A stretch of DNA of 64,000 nucleotides from Archegozetes longisetosus (Eukaryota > Arthropoda > Arachnida > Sarcoptiformes > Trhypochthoniidae), in the NCBI GenBank assembly GCA_018873245.2, contig JAEMBT020000003.1, positions 2,685,843-2,749,842 on the forward strand, written 5' to 3'. This document shows positions 30,901 to 52,700 of this stretch, in pieces. The number at the start of each line of letters is the position of its first letter. Position 1 is the first letter of the stretch. The translations under genes and the position numbers were made by a program. Below the pieces are notes generated by a model. It was not told the DNA's origin, did no database searches, and worked only from the letters and a program-made list of their open reading frames with translations.

Positions 30901-33900
30901 AAAACTATCATATGAATAGATTAAGATGGAGCAGCTTAACTGCTAAATAGTAACGCGTTTTGTAACAATATATTTGAAAATTCTATTTAAGAGCCACTAA
31001 GCTTATACGTCATTTTCTTCATTTTGGATAAATGTTACAATTTGATGCGTGCGATCAGTTTAATTTTTTTTGTTCACTCGTTAGCATTTAATGGTCGGAT
31101 AGTGATTCGGTATTTGCACACAAAACGTTCGAACATTCATTTGGATGAGTTCAATTTTTTTCAATCAATTTTTATTGATTGAAGATTCCAAATAATTATC
31201 AAATGGGAAAATCCATTAGTTTTCGCATCAATTGCTTTATTTTTTAATGGTATTCTCCATATGTGATGAACTTTACCTTCAATACAGATTGTCATGACTT
31301 GTCAAATAAACTAATATGATATTTTAGGTAATATCTGTGATTCACTTGGAGAATGTCCGAAAATTCGGGCAAATTCTGTTCCTTAGGAAGGCATTGCATT
31401 GAGGATAGGTGATCTGGAAGAAAAGTTGAAGTCAACTGTTCGAATAATCAAGTATAAAGTGATCATTCGACTCATCAATTATAAACTGAATTACTTTAAC
31501 GAGCTTATTCTGTAAAGTCTTGATCGATAATGGTTGCCAGCGCTATAGTAGCAGTTGTAATACCGAGTATTCGCTACAAGACTCACTGCTAGACTAGCAG
31601 TTAAATCAAATAAGAAAACTACTATAAGAAAACTCGATATTTGTACTGACTCCTGAGTAAACTTTAGGGATCCTAATACTGACCTTTGTTCGTTCTACCT
31701 TTAATGAGTAATTTAATAAAAGTAGTGTTTAAAGAGGACAAAATTGATTAAATGAAATGTTGCGAGTGTTTCTGTCGCGCTTCAGATATTGTCTAACTCC
31801 TTTAATCATTATCTTTCAACTGAGAAGTTTCTCGCGAACGGCTCAGTCATATTCATTTTTAATAAATTATTTACAATAAAAATCTTGTTATTTATTTTAT
31901 ACACTATCTTTAATGATTATTTCATCAATAAATCTAATTGATAAAAAGTTCAAAATTAGACTCCCGATCTTTCACTATTATTCATAACATTTTATCAAAA
32001 CGACTTAAAGGAGTAAAGGTTTAGATAAACTTTTGAGGTTCGTTTTACAGCGAATACCCTATATTCAATATAATAATTGATTGTAAAATTATCTTAACAA
32101 AGATGAATAGGTATGAAAATTTAGTTTTATGTTCCATACATTTTATCTTTTATAATCGGATGAAAAACAGTTTCCTACAAGGATTTATCCCAATTATTAA
32201 AAGCTTAGCACAAAATGTTGTGATAATGTTATCTTAAACTTTCAAGGCTATTGAAAGATTAAACCGTTTGCATTTTAATGCTAGTCAAAGTTATTCAAGA
32301 AAGTAAAGATGGACTACAAAATCTCATATAAATTGCATAAGTCGTATTTCGAGGAGTAGGATAAAAACTCGAGTCAAAATTATATTGAAAGAGAAGCGAT
32401 GATAATCCAGACAGTACAAATAGTAAAAATAATGATAAAACCTAAACAATATAAGAGAATCAAGAATGGAAAACAAAATTCTGCCAATAATAATGGTAAC
32501 AAGAATACAGGGTTAGTTGCCAACGCGTCATTCAAGCAAAAGAATAACCATGAGACCACCTGTTAGTGACGTGAACACTAAGGTCAATATTCCTTCATTT
32601 TAATCTCGCTCTTTGCTAAAACTGAAACTACAGAACCAACCAAAATAAAATAAAATTGATTTATGACCAATTAATTATCGAAACTTTGCTAACATCTAAT
32701 TAATATGCAGTCCTTATCCTAGAAACTGAAGGAAATATTTCAGATCAGTTATTTTTGTTTGATTCGGAATTGTTTCTTTAGCACTTTTGTATCAAATATA
32801 TGGTACCGAAATTATTCTATAAAATTGCTGTAAATTTTGTTGATCTTTTAAACTGATAGCTTTTAATGTGAAGTTCTGTATTTTTACCAAACCGCCTTTG
32901 ATGGTGGCAAATAATTGCTTCATACTTATAGCAACTGAAACTGTATAAAGTTCATATGTTTGAAATGCAATAAAGCACTCGAGTTCGTTGTACTTAATAT
33001 TGGATCGACAGAAATAATTCATTTACTTGAATACTAAAATTTCTAATTCTACGACAACAAACAGATCATGAAACGAATATTATCCTCAATGATCTTTACA
33101 ATACAGAATTCAAAGGAAAAATTATTTAACAACCAATTCAATGAAGAAATATTATTAAAAACATCTTTGCATTGAATCAAAATTTGTAAATATTAATAGT
33201 TTGAATAAAGTCAAAATAGTCTTCAGCTAAATCTTTGGCATCTATTCCTGATTCGTCAATTAGCGATAAGCCATAACTAACTTTTGACAGAATTTTTTAA
33301 TTGAACACATCGTTATATTACAAGCCCTATGAACAATACAAAAATACAATTCAATCGACAAAATAATTGAATTCAATCTAATTTTTAACAATAAAAACTG
33401 AAAATCAAATTTAGGTCAGAATTTATACCACTTGAATTTATGGTCCAGAAAGTTTAATCAATCCGTCAAAGACATGAAGTCATTCGATCAGTTTATCGAA
33501 GAATAGTGAGAACCGTTGAGAAGTGTTCTGCTGAAAAAGTATCGAATACTATCAGTAACCGTAATAAATATTAGGATTCAAGAAGCCTTGTTGACATTAG
33601 ATGCCAAGATAAACCATAAGCAACAATAAGAAATTAAATATATATGGCTCCAGAAGTCTCGACACAATCACCTGCATTCAAGAGATAAACAAGTGGTCAT
33701 TTTTTAAGAACTAGTCACTCACTTTAGATGACTACTCAGTAAATTTGAATTTTAAAGCAAAAAATCTTGTCATTTAATCGAGTATAAATAACCATAAGGT
33801 TATTAATTTATTAATTATCGTTCTCATGAACTTTAAGCATGTTCCGAATTAAATTTCTTAGAAAAATCGTCAACTCCCTTGATGAAAGGTTTAAGTTTTG

Positions 33901-34406
33901 ATATCGATTCCTGAAAAATGTCGAAATAGTCAAAGTGAAATAAAATCTAAATATCCATAAATTAAAATTTGTTTTTATTCAAATTTCAATGTATTTCCAA
34001 AAAAAGTTATATTATATAATTCAAAATGTAATTTTGCATATCATATAAAACTGAATCCAACATCAAAGTAATAGTCAGTCTCTAAAAGTTAAAATACACA
34101 AAATGTACAAAAGATCATAAGATCCCTAAAAATAATTACCACAACCATCACCCATGAAATAATTATGATCTCTCCATATAAGATATATCCATCACTTTCT
34201 TCTATATATATATATATTCAATAAATATATATAACTTCAATATACTTAAAATCTTAATCTCAAGTTGTTTGCTCCGATAACCACTTTTAGAGACTTCTGT
34301 TTTCGAGGTTTATTTATTAAAAATTCATTTGTTTGTATAACTTGAAATTCATATCACAGGCATCTTTCAAAATAAAAGATAATTAAAAGACAAATTAATT
34401 GGATTA
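27924..34406. other. 6.5-kb intergenic region, no gene recognised
   Basis: The left part is the promoter side of the zinc-finger gene; a somewhat GC-richer block lies at 28190-28700. The right part is the 3' side of Su(H). Short open frames at 28356-28592, 28506-28715 and 32792-33022 show no family features. A minus-strand stretch around 33190-33300 reads like coding sequence for about 38 residues (ILSKVSYGLSLIDESGIDAK) but has stops around it and no splice sites that I trust. No transposon ends were recognised. Confidence 0.45.
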
Positions 34407-42658
<8,252 letters not shown>

Positions 42659-43894
42659 TTTTTTCAACACAAGGAACAATTGTTTCGTTTACAAGAATAT
42701 ATACCTTTAATCTTAGACAAGTCTAGAATTTGATTAGAACTAGACTTAAGAAACTTTGAACAAGTGAGAAGACTTCAAACTGATCAATATTGACAGAGAG
42801 AAAAGAGTTGGACTTTCCTCATCACTACTTATAGTTTAAATGGAGCAAAAATCTAGCCAAGAATCGAAAGTTAGACACAATTGAGTCATAATTTGGGAAC
42901 CGAATAAAAAAGATAGGCATAGAATGCTGATCTGAAACCAGGCAAACTCGGTATATAACAGTCCGGAGCACTGCATTCGCCTTTGCCTGCCATTAATTAT
43001 CACCGAACACCTGTGCCACAACTAAAATTTCCCACCGGCTTATAGCTCACCAGCGAATACAAGCTTTCTTATAATACACTTGTTTCGGGGCCAGAATCAA
43101 CCGCAATGCCTCTAATCAATAATTTTGTCATTTGCCAAAGAATCTAGTATTTATATACATATCAATCGTCTTATTCCAAATCAATTATAAGCATAACATA
43201 TCTATAACTTCTTTCCTATTGAACCAGTTATTACTTAATCTTTTGAACAAGTCGCGGATATAGTCGTTTTAGAGACGAAAGAAAAAGACTCCAAAATATT
43301 AATTGAGAACATCTGATAACAAAAATAAGTGCTAATGTTATTGCGCTAATCACTAGCAATCGTTCGCCTCAATGTCGAACTAATAGTACACGCCATGAGA
43401 ACTAAGAACAAGTTGCACATTAAACCATACTTTTTTGATTAAACAAAAATTTTTAACAGACCAAAATTATCTCTTTTACAGAAACTACTAACAACAGTCG
43501 CTATTATCTCTATCTTTCCACTGGCTTTCTATTGGTTTGAATCTATTGTCTTTTATACTTTACAAACCAATGCAGTTTTAGTAATTTATTCGACAATTAA
43601 CCTTAACTTAATTAGATCTTAAACTTTGATCGAAAGCCTGACAATTCGACATCAATTACTTTTTTCCCATAGATAGATTCCGTGTTATTTTTTCGGAGAA
43701 TTATTCTCAAGAAATTAAATTTTTAATTGATATTTAGAAACAAATTAATTGCAATAAAACTTTTTCGCTATCGTGAGAGCCACCAAATAACAATTTCGAA
43801 ACATTAATAAAACCTAATTTTCTACCATTTCGTGCCAACGAAAGTAATAAAAACTCGAGTAAAGAGTATTAAAATAATAGCCAATAACTCATAC
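42659..43894. promoter_or_regulatory. Region upstream of the proximal Su(H) start
   Basis: It lies directly upstream of the MAHNYDY exon and so should contain its promoter. A comparatively GC-rich block at 42945-43110 contains GTGGGAA on the minus strand (43029-43035), the core of the Su(H) recognition site. The promoter assignment is an inference from exon layout. Confidence 0.4.
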
Positions 43895-44159
43895 CTTCAT
43901 GATTATGATTTCTGAAATGATGGCCCTGTCTGTGATTCATGTGATCATAATGTTGAGGTTGTGGTGAAGACAAGTCCATCGGATGGTGTCCATCAGCGAA
44001 GGATCGATTTTGATGGTGCCCACGATTAGTGACATTCATTTGTGCATTGCCTGAATTATTCATCATATGAGTTACATGATCACCATTAAGATGATGGTGT
44101 GATTGTTGCTGTTGTTGTTGAAGTTGCATTGGAGACGAGTGTAGAGCACTATCGAGTGT
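43895..44159 (-). CDS. Su(H): Su(H) alternative N-terminal exon, Gln/His-rich
   Basis: An open minus-strand exon of 265 nt with acceptor ...AAATAAG and donor GTATGA. It encodes TLDSALHSSPMQLQQQQQQS and an 87-residue tract rich in Gln, His and Asn, ending HHFRNHNHEG. Such low-complexity tracts are typical of insect Su(H) N-termini. It ends in phase 1, exactly as the proximal first exon (42514-42658) does, so either can splice to 37328. It joins the exon at 44859-45017 in phase 0. It probably belongs to a distal-promoter isoform. Confidence 0.75.
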
Positions 44160-44858
44160 CTTATTTTAGAGATAAAAAGGTAAGAGAGAAATATTAAATT
44201 AATAGCCAATTAAGGGAGCGATAAAAACTAGTTCGGGTCAACTTCTCACGACTTGATACTGTTTAGTTATTATGCCTTTGAATAAAAAGCTGATAATTTT
44301 ATGCGAAAATCGTGTTCAGCTGAATTAATTTTGACTTTAAATAGAAATTTTCTCAATTGAAAGCGTGAATGAAATGTTTTTCCTTTTCTTTTGTTTTTAT
44401 GTTAAGAAAACAAAAATCAAATTCAATTCAATTGTTATTTAAAAAATCATAAGGAAGTTAAAAGTTGCACTTTAATTAATACCATTTACACTAATCATAA
44501 AAAATAATTTTAAAGTTTCCGTAATTTGTAAATTACTAAGCATTAAAAGAAACTTTAGTTTTAACTAAATTCATCACATAAAACAATCATTTTGAGCCTA
44601 AAGTTTAGATAAGATTTAGTACGGATTTCTATTAATAAATCTAAACTAATGGCCAAATAAAATGATAAAACAAAATAACTTCAAAGTTCCTTAATTTGTA
44701 AATCACCAGACATTAAGATTTAACTAAATATAAAGGCTAAAACAAGTTTAAGCCGAAAGTTTTATCTAAACTTTATACGACTATCAAGAAGTCAATTGAA
44801 TTAATGGTCAACTCGAGATCTATTAATAAGAGACAATCGACAAGATATGTGAACCTAC

Positions 44859-45017
44859 TCTCATAGTGTAGTGCTGGTCAGCGATTGTTGGACTCGGAGT
44901 CTGATTGTGGTAATGATTATGAGGTCCAGTGACAGGACTCACGCAATGGTAAGCGTGCGACGGGTGTAAGACATGTCCCGAATCGTCATAAACTGATGAA
45001 TAACCATACTGTGAACC
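44859..45017 (-). CDS. Su(H): Su(H) distal N-terminal exon
   Basis: Exon of 159 nt (phase 0 at both ends) with acceptor ...TTTAAAG and donor GTAGGT. It encodes GSQYGYSSVYDDSGHVLHPS, HAYHCVSPVTGPHNHYHNQT and PSPTIADQHYTMR, a His/Tyr/Pro-rich stretch like the neighbouring exon. It has no useful start codon, so at least one further upstream exon is needed; I could not identify it (the GC-richer block at 46.6-46.8 kb is a candidate region). Confidence 0.65.
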
Positions 45018-48000
45018 CTTTAAAGACAATCAAAACAAATAGACATTAGAATGGAATGAATGAACTATTTTTAAAAAGAAATCGTTTGCAATTAGACTAA
45101 AACTTACGTTAATTATTTACATAAAAACATAAACTTTTTACATATTATTGAAAATAAATTCAGTTTGAGATAATTATTAATTATTTTGATAAATAGAGCA
45201 ATAATTGGAATATTTATTTCATAATAATTCTCAACTGAATGATATCCAAAAGATTTGATTTAACTAAAAATTGTATAATTATTTGTGTATTTATTTCTAT
45301 ATAAAATACGCATAAATGGTAGTGAAAGAGAACTTAAAAACATCTGTCTATTCAAAGATCGCCCGTTTGTAAAAATATTTCACTTCCATTCATATAATAA
45401 ACAATGATTGGTATTCATTGCTAGCTTTCACTTATATACCCGCCATCTCTTGACTCGATTCAGATCTCCTCTTAATCAAGTGCTAGTTGTTTCGTAATTG
45501 AAAAACTTACTTCAAGTTTAATGAACTATCAATTAAGCTAAACCATTTTGCAATTCATCTAAACACTTGATAATTAACTCCTTGTTTAACTATCTGTTAT
45601 GTAATTGTAACATATTCGTTTAAGACTTCAGTTCAAGTATAAAAATGTTGTGTATCACAAGTATTTGCATTGATTCACTCGTCGGTGCTCTCATTGAATT
45701 TTATCAAACTTAATAAACAGGACATAAAGTTTGACAAGTTTCTCAAAAGTTATCTTTCTTAATGAATTCACTTATGAGAAAAATCAATCAATTACTATAA
45801 GCAAATCTTAATCTTATGATTAATGTAGTTCTCCTTATTCATAGATTAATTTCCTGCTATAAAGTTTGGAAAAATCCCACTTCTTAGATAACAAGTTTAA
45901 GATGTTTTTATATCAAATTAGTTTGTCTCATGCAATAAATCAAAAGATATTAATTTAAACAGAGACTAATAGTCATTAATTGCTTGAATATATTGAAAAT
46001 TAAAGTTTAGATAAGTATTAAATAAATAATAGATAAGAACTTACTTGGCATAAAAATAGCTCAAAATTGGTTTTTCAAAAATATTTATCGTAATTAAGAT
46101 AAAATTTGAAGCAATAAAACAAAAATTTAATTAACAAAAAATTTGTTTTAACTTTTATGTACTAATGAGAAGAATACGATCCAAAAATTTAAAATAAAAT
46201 ATTGCTTTGGTTTATGTCCAATCAATTATATATTAGTTTTGAAAGAAATATCACGAACTTTCAACAATCAACAATAAAAGAGTAAACATTAAATAGCGTG
46301 AGAACTGAAACAACAACATTTAATGATAAGGTGAATATTCTTAATGAGCGAAAAAATTAATTTTAACTGATTATCGAGAACTTTTTCGAATAACTTTCAA
46401 GTCTTTAAAAGATTTGATATCAGAATGAGCGCTTAAGAAACACAAAACTTTTAAGTTAAGAAACAAGTGAAACCGCATCTCTTAGAGATCGGTTCACATG
46501 AAATGAGTTTGAAGTGAAAAAAGAGGTCCGCTTTTTAATGCACCGAATCAACAACTTTGCTGAGGATAACTTCTTTTAAAAATTCGAGTAGTGGTCTCTC
46601 TCACTGTTTTCATGACTGAGTGGCTGTGTTGGAGCTATCTTTGAAATATGTGTTTCGGTATCTAACAGCGCAAACCCGGAGGGGAGAAAAAGAGTTTTGC
46701 GCTTTTCGCTTTCGGGCGATTATCATATCACTAGAGCCTGCACTGGAATGCTTTTGGGCTTCTATTGCCTCTTAGTTTTGCAGTATTTAAATAAGAGCTA
46801 CAGTCCATTAGTGTTAGTCTAAGATCGATCACTATTTCAAATGACAGTAGCTTTAAGTTGAAGTCAATGAATAATGAGGTTGATTTTGAAAGTTTAGACT
46901 GTTGGACTAAATTGAAATTTAAGTACCATATCTTTGGTCGATCGATAAATTGCTAATCAATTAAGTTATTTTTATCAGAAGTATTACGTAGAATAGTTGT
47001 CACGTATATATAGAAATAGAAGTATATTTAAGAACTTAAAAACCGAAAGAGCGATGAGAGAGAAAAATTCTCACGCTTGGAGGGGGTTCACAGTGTGGGG
47101 CGTGGGAAAGGAAGCTCTTTTGGGGGGTCAAGGACGGTATGGATGGTCAAGAGGATGTTATGCCACTTGTTACATGCTCAGCCTGTCATACAATCACACA
47201 AACGGACTTACTATCTAATTGAAGGCTATAACGGTGTCCGTCTTTATTAACTTTTTAAAGTCAACTTTTATTTCTGGCCGAGAATACATCATTCTCTCTG
47301 TTCTGGTGGGAAACATAGTCAATTCAACTTTCCATCAATTAGAGACAAATGATAAGCTTCTGACCAAATAATGTCCGTACATGATTTTGCGGAACCTATT
47401 ATTTGCCAATCTTTTATATGTGTCATAAGATTTATGTGAAGTTTAATGGTTTTGCTAAAAAAGTCATTTTCTAGTTCTTAATGCCTATGAATTTGTCTGA
47501 TCTCTGCATCTAATGATGACTTTTGAATGAGTTTGAGCTTCTCTGCAAGAGATGACTTAATCTTGATCTTCAAACCCTTTCCTCACCCTTTAGTTTAAAA
47601 CTCATGATTAATAACGAGCAAAGGATCGAAGATTTAAAAGCATTTAAACTATAATTTTTCTTGTAATCTTAGCAGTTTTGAGTCCATATTCTAAATGAAT
47701 CATCAACTGTTCAGTGCATGTGCTCATAAAAGGTTTTAAAAAGTTTTTTGCTATTACTTAATTTGCATAGTAAGTGTTTAGATTTAAAGCGCAATTTGGA
47801 TTCAATGCCAAAAATAATTTAGAATACTATCAGTGCGTCTGCAGTCACAAGATCACAAACAGTAGCGTTTGTTGACATTCAATTTGAACTATAATTACAA
47901 AGAAGTTTATAAAAGAAGTTTTCAGTTGTTTTTAGGAGTTTAGGGGTAGAAATGTAGGGAAAATCCCCGAAGGAAGAAAAAGTTGTATAACAAGATTGGG

Positions 48001-48223
48001 ATCAGAGCTACAGTGAGCATAGAGTCAAACGTGAACTAAGAATCATGTGTTCAGTTGTTGTTATGAGAAAAATGGCGTTAAAACTAAACAAAGGATTTAA
48101 ACTAAATATTTTCAAAATTACTCTAAAGTTATAGTTATAAATCAATAGAAATATATTTTCATGTAATAATTAGTTTCTAATAAATAGTAATTTAGCGATA
48201 ATTAAGTTATTGATTAATAAGAA
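45018..48223. other. Upstream region of Su(H) and of the Ariadne-like gene
   Basis: Mostly AT-rich. A GC-richer block at 46490-46820 (with AACCCGGAGGGGAGAAAAAG and a TATTTAAATA box) may be a distal Su(H) promoter or first exon. A second block at 47040-47160 contains the Su(H)-site word CGTGGGAAA. The open frame 46997-47218 has no family features. Confidence 0.4.
47101..47109 (+). promoter_or_regulatory. CGTGGGAAA, consensus Su(H)/CSL binding word
   Basis: Exact match to the high-affinity CSL site (YGTGGGAAM), about 2.1 kb upstream of the most distal Su(H) exon found. A looser GTGGGAA lies 200 bp further on (47306-47312). Binding is an inference from sequence only. Confidence 0.45.
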
Positions 48224-49797
48224 ATGTCTGCAAATAACGACGAAATGGATGACGAGATCTATAGCGAAGACGATGAATATGACGATTATTACGCCAATTG
48301 TGACGATAACGAAGACATAGAAGATATGGATAATTGCGACTCGAAGAGAGATCCAGAGTTTTTCGAATACGAATGTCTTAATATCGAAGAAGTTGAGCGA
48401 TATTTCAATGAAACAGTCGAACAGATTTGTGCTAACGTTCAAGTGAGTCCTTCTTTGGCTAAACTGATGCTTCACACAATGGGCTGGAATGTAGATCAAG
48501 TGATACATCGATTTAGAAACGATTGTACAAAATTATTACAAGAAGCAAGAATTAAACCACAGGCGCGTAGCACAACCTCGACAATGACTCAACAGTCGAT
48601 AGACAGTTCACAACAATCAATTGCTTCTTCGAGTAAAGCAGTCTCTCAATTGTCTCAATGCTCACAATCGTTATCGCCTTCTTCTGGGTTTAGATCTCGA
48701 GTTAGTTTTATTTTATGTAATATCTGTTATCAGAGCTCTCCGAGCGAATATCATAAATGCCTATCTTGTGGCCATTCGTATTGCCGCGAATGTTGGTCTA
48801 ATCATTTAGAAGTCCATATATTGAATGGCGTTACAACTAATATCGAGTGTATGGCCATCGGATGCCATATTTTGGTACCTGAAGATTTTGCGCTTAATTT
48901 ACTGCAAACAAAGTCATTATTACGTGATAAGTATCAGCAGTTTGCGTTCAGAGATTACGTTAATTCCCATCCAAAACTTCGATACTGTGTTGGCGCCAAC
49001 TGCAGTATCATTATAAGGGCTAAAGAACCAAGTGCTAAGCGAGTCACTTGCAAACATTGTAAGAGTTCTTATTGTTTCAAATGTGGTGCTGACTATCACG
49101 CGCCCACTCATTGCCAAACTATCAAATTGTGGTTAACCAAATGCGAAGATGATTCAGAAACAGCCAACTATATCTCAGCGCATACTAAAGATTGTCCCAA
49201 ATGTCACATTTGTATTGAAAAGAATGGCGGCTGTAATCACATGCAATGCTATAGTTGTAAACATGACTTCTGTTGGATGTGTTTAGGGAATGGAAATCGC
49301 ACGGATCGGAGTATTACGAATGCAGTCGTTACAAAGAGAACCCGAATATAGTGAATGAGTCGGCCCACGCACAGGCTAGAGAAGCGCTCAAAAAATATCT
49401 ATTTTATTACGAAAGGTGGGATAATCACTCCAGAAGTCTTAGACTAGAAGAACAAACTCTCCAACGAATTAAGCAACGAATCTATGAGAAGGTGATGGAC
49501 AACAAGGGAACTTGGATTGATTGGCAGTATCTGTTAGACGCAGCATCACTTCTGGCTAAGTGCAGGTACACTTTGCAATATACTTATCCTTACGCCTACT
49601 TCATGGAAGCCGGACCTCGAAAGACATTGTTTGAGTATCAACAGGCCCAACTTGAGGCCGAAATCGAGAACTTGTCCTGGAAAGTAGAGCGAGCTGAAAC
49701 CACTGACAGAGGGGAACTTCAGAATCAAATGGATATCGCAGAGAAACGTAGAGCTACTCTTCTTAAAGATTTTCTGGATAAAGACTCCAGCCATTGA
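48224..49797 (+). CDS. Ariadne-like RBR E3 ubiquitin ligase, intronless, one frame break
   Basis: RBR ligases take ubiquitin from an E2 onto a catalytic Cys in RING2 and pass it to substrates; Ariadne proteins work with neddylated cullins. An acidic N-terminus ([20 protein letters not shown]) is followed by a UBA-like domain (residues about 54-104, [19 protein letters not shown]), an unusual Ser/Gln-rich linker (about 112-164), RING1 from Cys165, IBR about 253-300, and RING2 from Cys324 with catalytic Cys337 in NGGCNHMQC. The Ariadne domain ([20 protein letters not shown] and on) is in the +1 frame. At the GGG run 49286-49288 the sequence is one base short of the family reading [16 protein letters not shown], so frame 1 stops at 49349-49351. 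The cause is an assembly error or a true mutation. No introns, unlike the neighbouring genes, suggests a retrocopy. An AATAAA lies at 50138. Confidence 0.88.
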
Positions 49798-52700
49798 TTG
49801 ATAATTTGTATTTCAGATATTTTCAATATATTCTGTTTATTCTCCTGATTTAACCGACTGATTGTAAAATTACTATTGTTTTGTTTTATTTTTTACCATC
49901 ATTTGTTATACCGGTACCGATTTCAGTCAACGCTATAGTACACTATATTAAATGTAGATAATATTGCCTTATTTCTCATAAGTATTATTTATCATATTTA
50001 TTAAAAACTAACTCTATTTAAAAATATTTAACGCTTAATGTGCTTGTATTATAAGTGTTGATAAGACTTTTCTAACAATTCTCTCTAATTTGATTCTCTT
50101 GTAATTTAGTTAATGATTAAAGACTATATGGTTTTATAATAAATTGAAAAGGACGAAAAGATTCATTGACTTTTCAATTAGTATTTAAATTATTTGAATG
50201 CTGCACGAATCATGTGATGAAAGATATATGATTTGAAAAATTGAGTCCAATCTATTATAGTAAAACTAAGTCTATTAAAAGAAACCTCAATCTCATAGTT
50301 ATCGTAAAATAAGTTATTCATCTTAGTGAGAAATATCTTATTTAATCAAACTAATTGATCTCATAGAGATTTATTGTTCAGTAGAAGTTGAAAAACACTA
50401 ATTCAACTCAAGTTTTGACAATAGATAATTTCTTGGCACTTCTCTTATCAACAAAATCTGCTTAGAAATCTGTTTCTGGTGCACAGTTTCATTACTATAT
50501 CCAATCAAAAAACAATACACTCGTAAAAAGTTAAGCTCTAATCATCCTTGATAATGTTCATGAACTCTAAAGAAATTTTTCTTATCACCCTGTTACGCAT
50601 ACCATATAAAAGCACTGATTATTGTCAGCTTTCAGTTCTTTTTCTAGCTTTGGAGACTTTTCTTCAATATTAAGAAAATCAAATAGTTAAAAGTAAATAA
50701 ACTAATTATCAAATAGCTGAGCATGTTATCCCAATAAATATAAGTATATGTCCGATGATCAAACAAAACTCTGGTGGTCATACCTCCAAAGACGATTAAA
50801 CCCGTAGTGTCTATATCTCAATGTCTTTCTTTACCTAAACGTTGAAAATCTTTCGCAGAGCAGTAAAAAAAGCCTAAGTGTCAGCCGCCGATTGATCAGT
50901 GCCGACATAGGATAAAAAACTGTGTTTTGAAGAAAAAATATTTATAGAAATAGATATGTACAGCATATGCAATTCCGAAATTATAAGAGTTGTTCTTCTA
51001 TCTTATGACAGCTTATTGAGAGAGAAGTGCACAAAATATTGCACCGAAAAACTTAGTAAATCAGTTTTGCATGAATGGTAAACTACAATATAGATCCTCA
51101 TCATTATATTTAGTCTGTAATATATACTGAGTGTAAAACTATATATTTCTATTTGATTCTGTGTTTCGATGGGAAACTCGAGTTCCCTTTAAGGCGGGCC
51201 AAACGCAAGTTTAGGTGAGACCACCACAAGACAAAAAGTGTCGCATCTCCAACAAAAAGAGGAGCCAAAAGCAAAAAATAGTAAAGTTACTGAATCGTGA
51301 AATAATAGTGCGCTACAATTGAATTAATGCACCCCTTGAGTTGATTACACGGCGATATTAATACCAGTTCCGCCTTTTTACTAGTGTATCACTACATAGC
51401 GTCAAATCTGAATCAAAGATTCCAAATTACGCCGACTTCTGTGGGCACGACATGGGAGGCCGAATATAACGCAACGAAATCTCATTCAATAAGATTCTGA
51501 CGCTTCTCCTTAAGATAAAGCTTTTGCCGCTTCTTCTTAAATATAACTACGGGTATAATAATTTTTGGCCGATTGTTACATCGCGTGAAAATATGTTTTT
51601 TGTAATTTTTCCAAAAAAATATCTTCTCATTTTGTACTGCTTTTTCTTCACCAAGCTTCAGATATCATTTAGAAATATATTAATTATTTTTCGAAATTCA
51701 ACACAGAGAATCAATTGCGGTTCACTATTTCATTACTTTTTATTAACGTATTTCTAGTTTTTTTCAACAGCAAAAGCTTCTAACTCTTCAAAATACTCTT
51801 CAAAACTAAAATCACTTTCCATCGAAAAATAATCAATAACTATAGTGGTGATTAAATTTAATCTAAACTTCTGATGTTCGGACTAATGGAAATTTATGAA
51901 TTTTTATCGAGTTTTATGACTTGAATTTATGCCCACTTAAATTAATTAGCAAATCTAATAAAAGGAATGGTCGGTACTATTAATTTCATAAAATGTTAGC
52001 CTTTTCTTAATACATAAATTTGATATCAATCAGTACTAGTTGGCCATTAATTTTTGCGATAAGGTGATCAAAGGACAAGGTCTTTAAGTTGAAAGCAGAC
52101 ATTTATTCTATGGGTGTCCTATAATTATCATTGAATGGCATATGATATATTTCACTTAAATTAATGCGCTCCAAAAAGAAGAAAAATCTATTTAAATAGC
52201 ATTTAGGCTTTTAGAGTGAAACTTGCAGGAACAAAAAAGCTACTATTCAACGGAAGCAGATGTCAAGATCCGCATCAGTTTAACGCTTAAAAATTCAGCA
52301 TTTGCAGTTAGACCATAAATTTGAGTCCCATTTTATTGAATATGATGTGTCACTATGATTTCTACCTCATAATTTTTCAAGTTTGTTTTTAAACTGATTT
52401 TTCTAAAACATATTTTTCGATAGATTAGACCAAAATTTCAACAAAAAACTAATAGTTTCTCGTTTTATTTGATTCAAAATTAGTTAATGCGATGAACTAG
52501 AGTAAAGTGAATTTTTTGAAGCAATATTCATCATTTTAATAACTATTTAAGATGATATAGATTGATAGCGTGGGTGGGCTTATGCGTGTATCTCTAGTGT
52601 CAAAATTTCATAACTTAGTTATTCTTATCTGATAATTAGAGGGACTTTTGATAGTTTAACATTCAACTTAATATGATGACGACAAAGTGTACTTTAAAAA

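Noticed and set aside
33190-33300. Minus-strand peptide-like stretch ILSKVSYGLSLIDESGIDAK
   Set aside because: Stops close on the upstream side, no trustworthy splice sites and no recognised family.
46997-47218. 73-codon open frame upstream of the Ariadne-like gene
   Set aside because: Its Gly/Trp-rich stretch reflects a local GC-rich block; no family features and no neighbouring exons.
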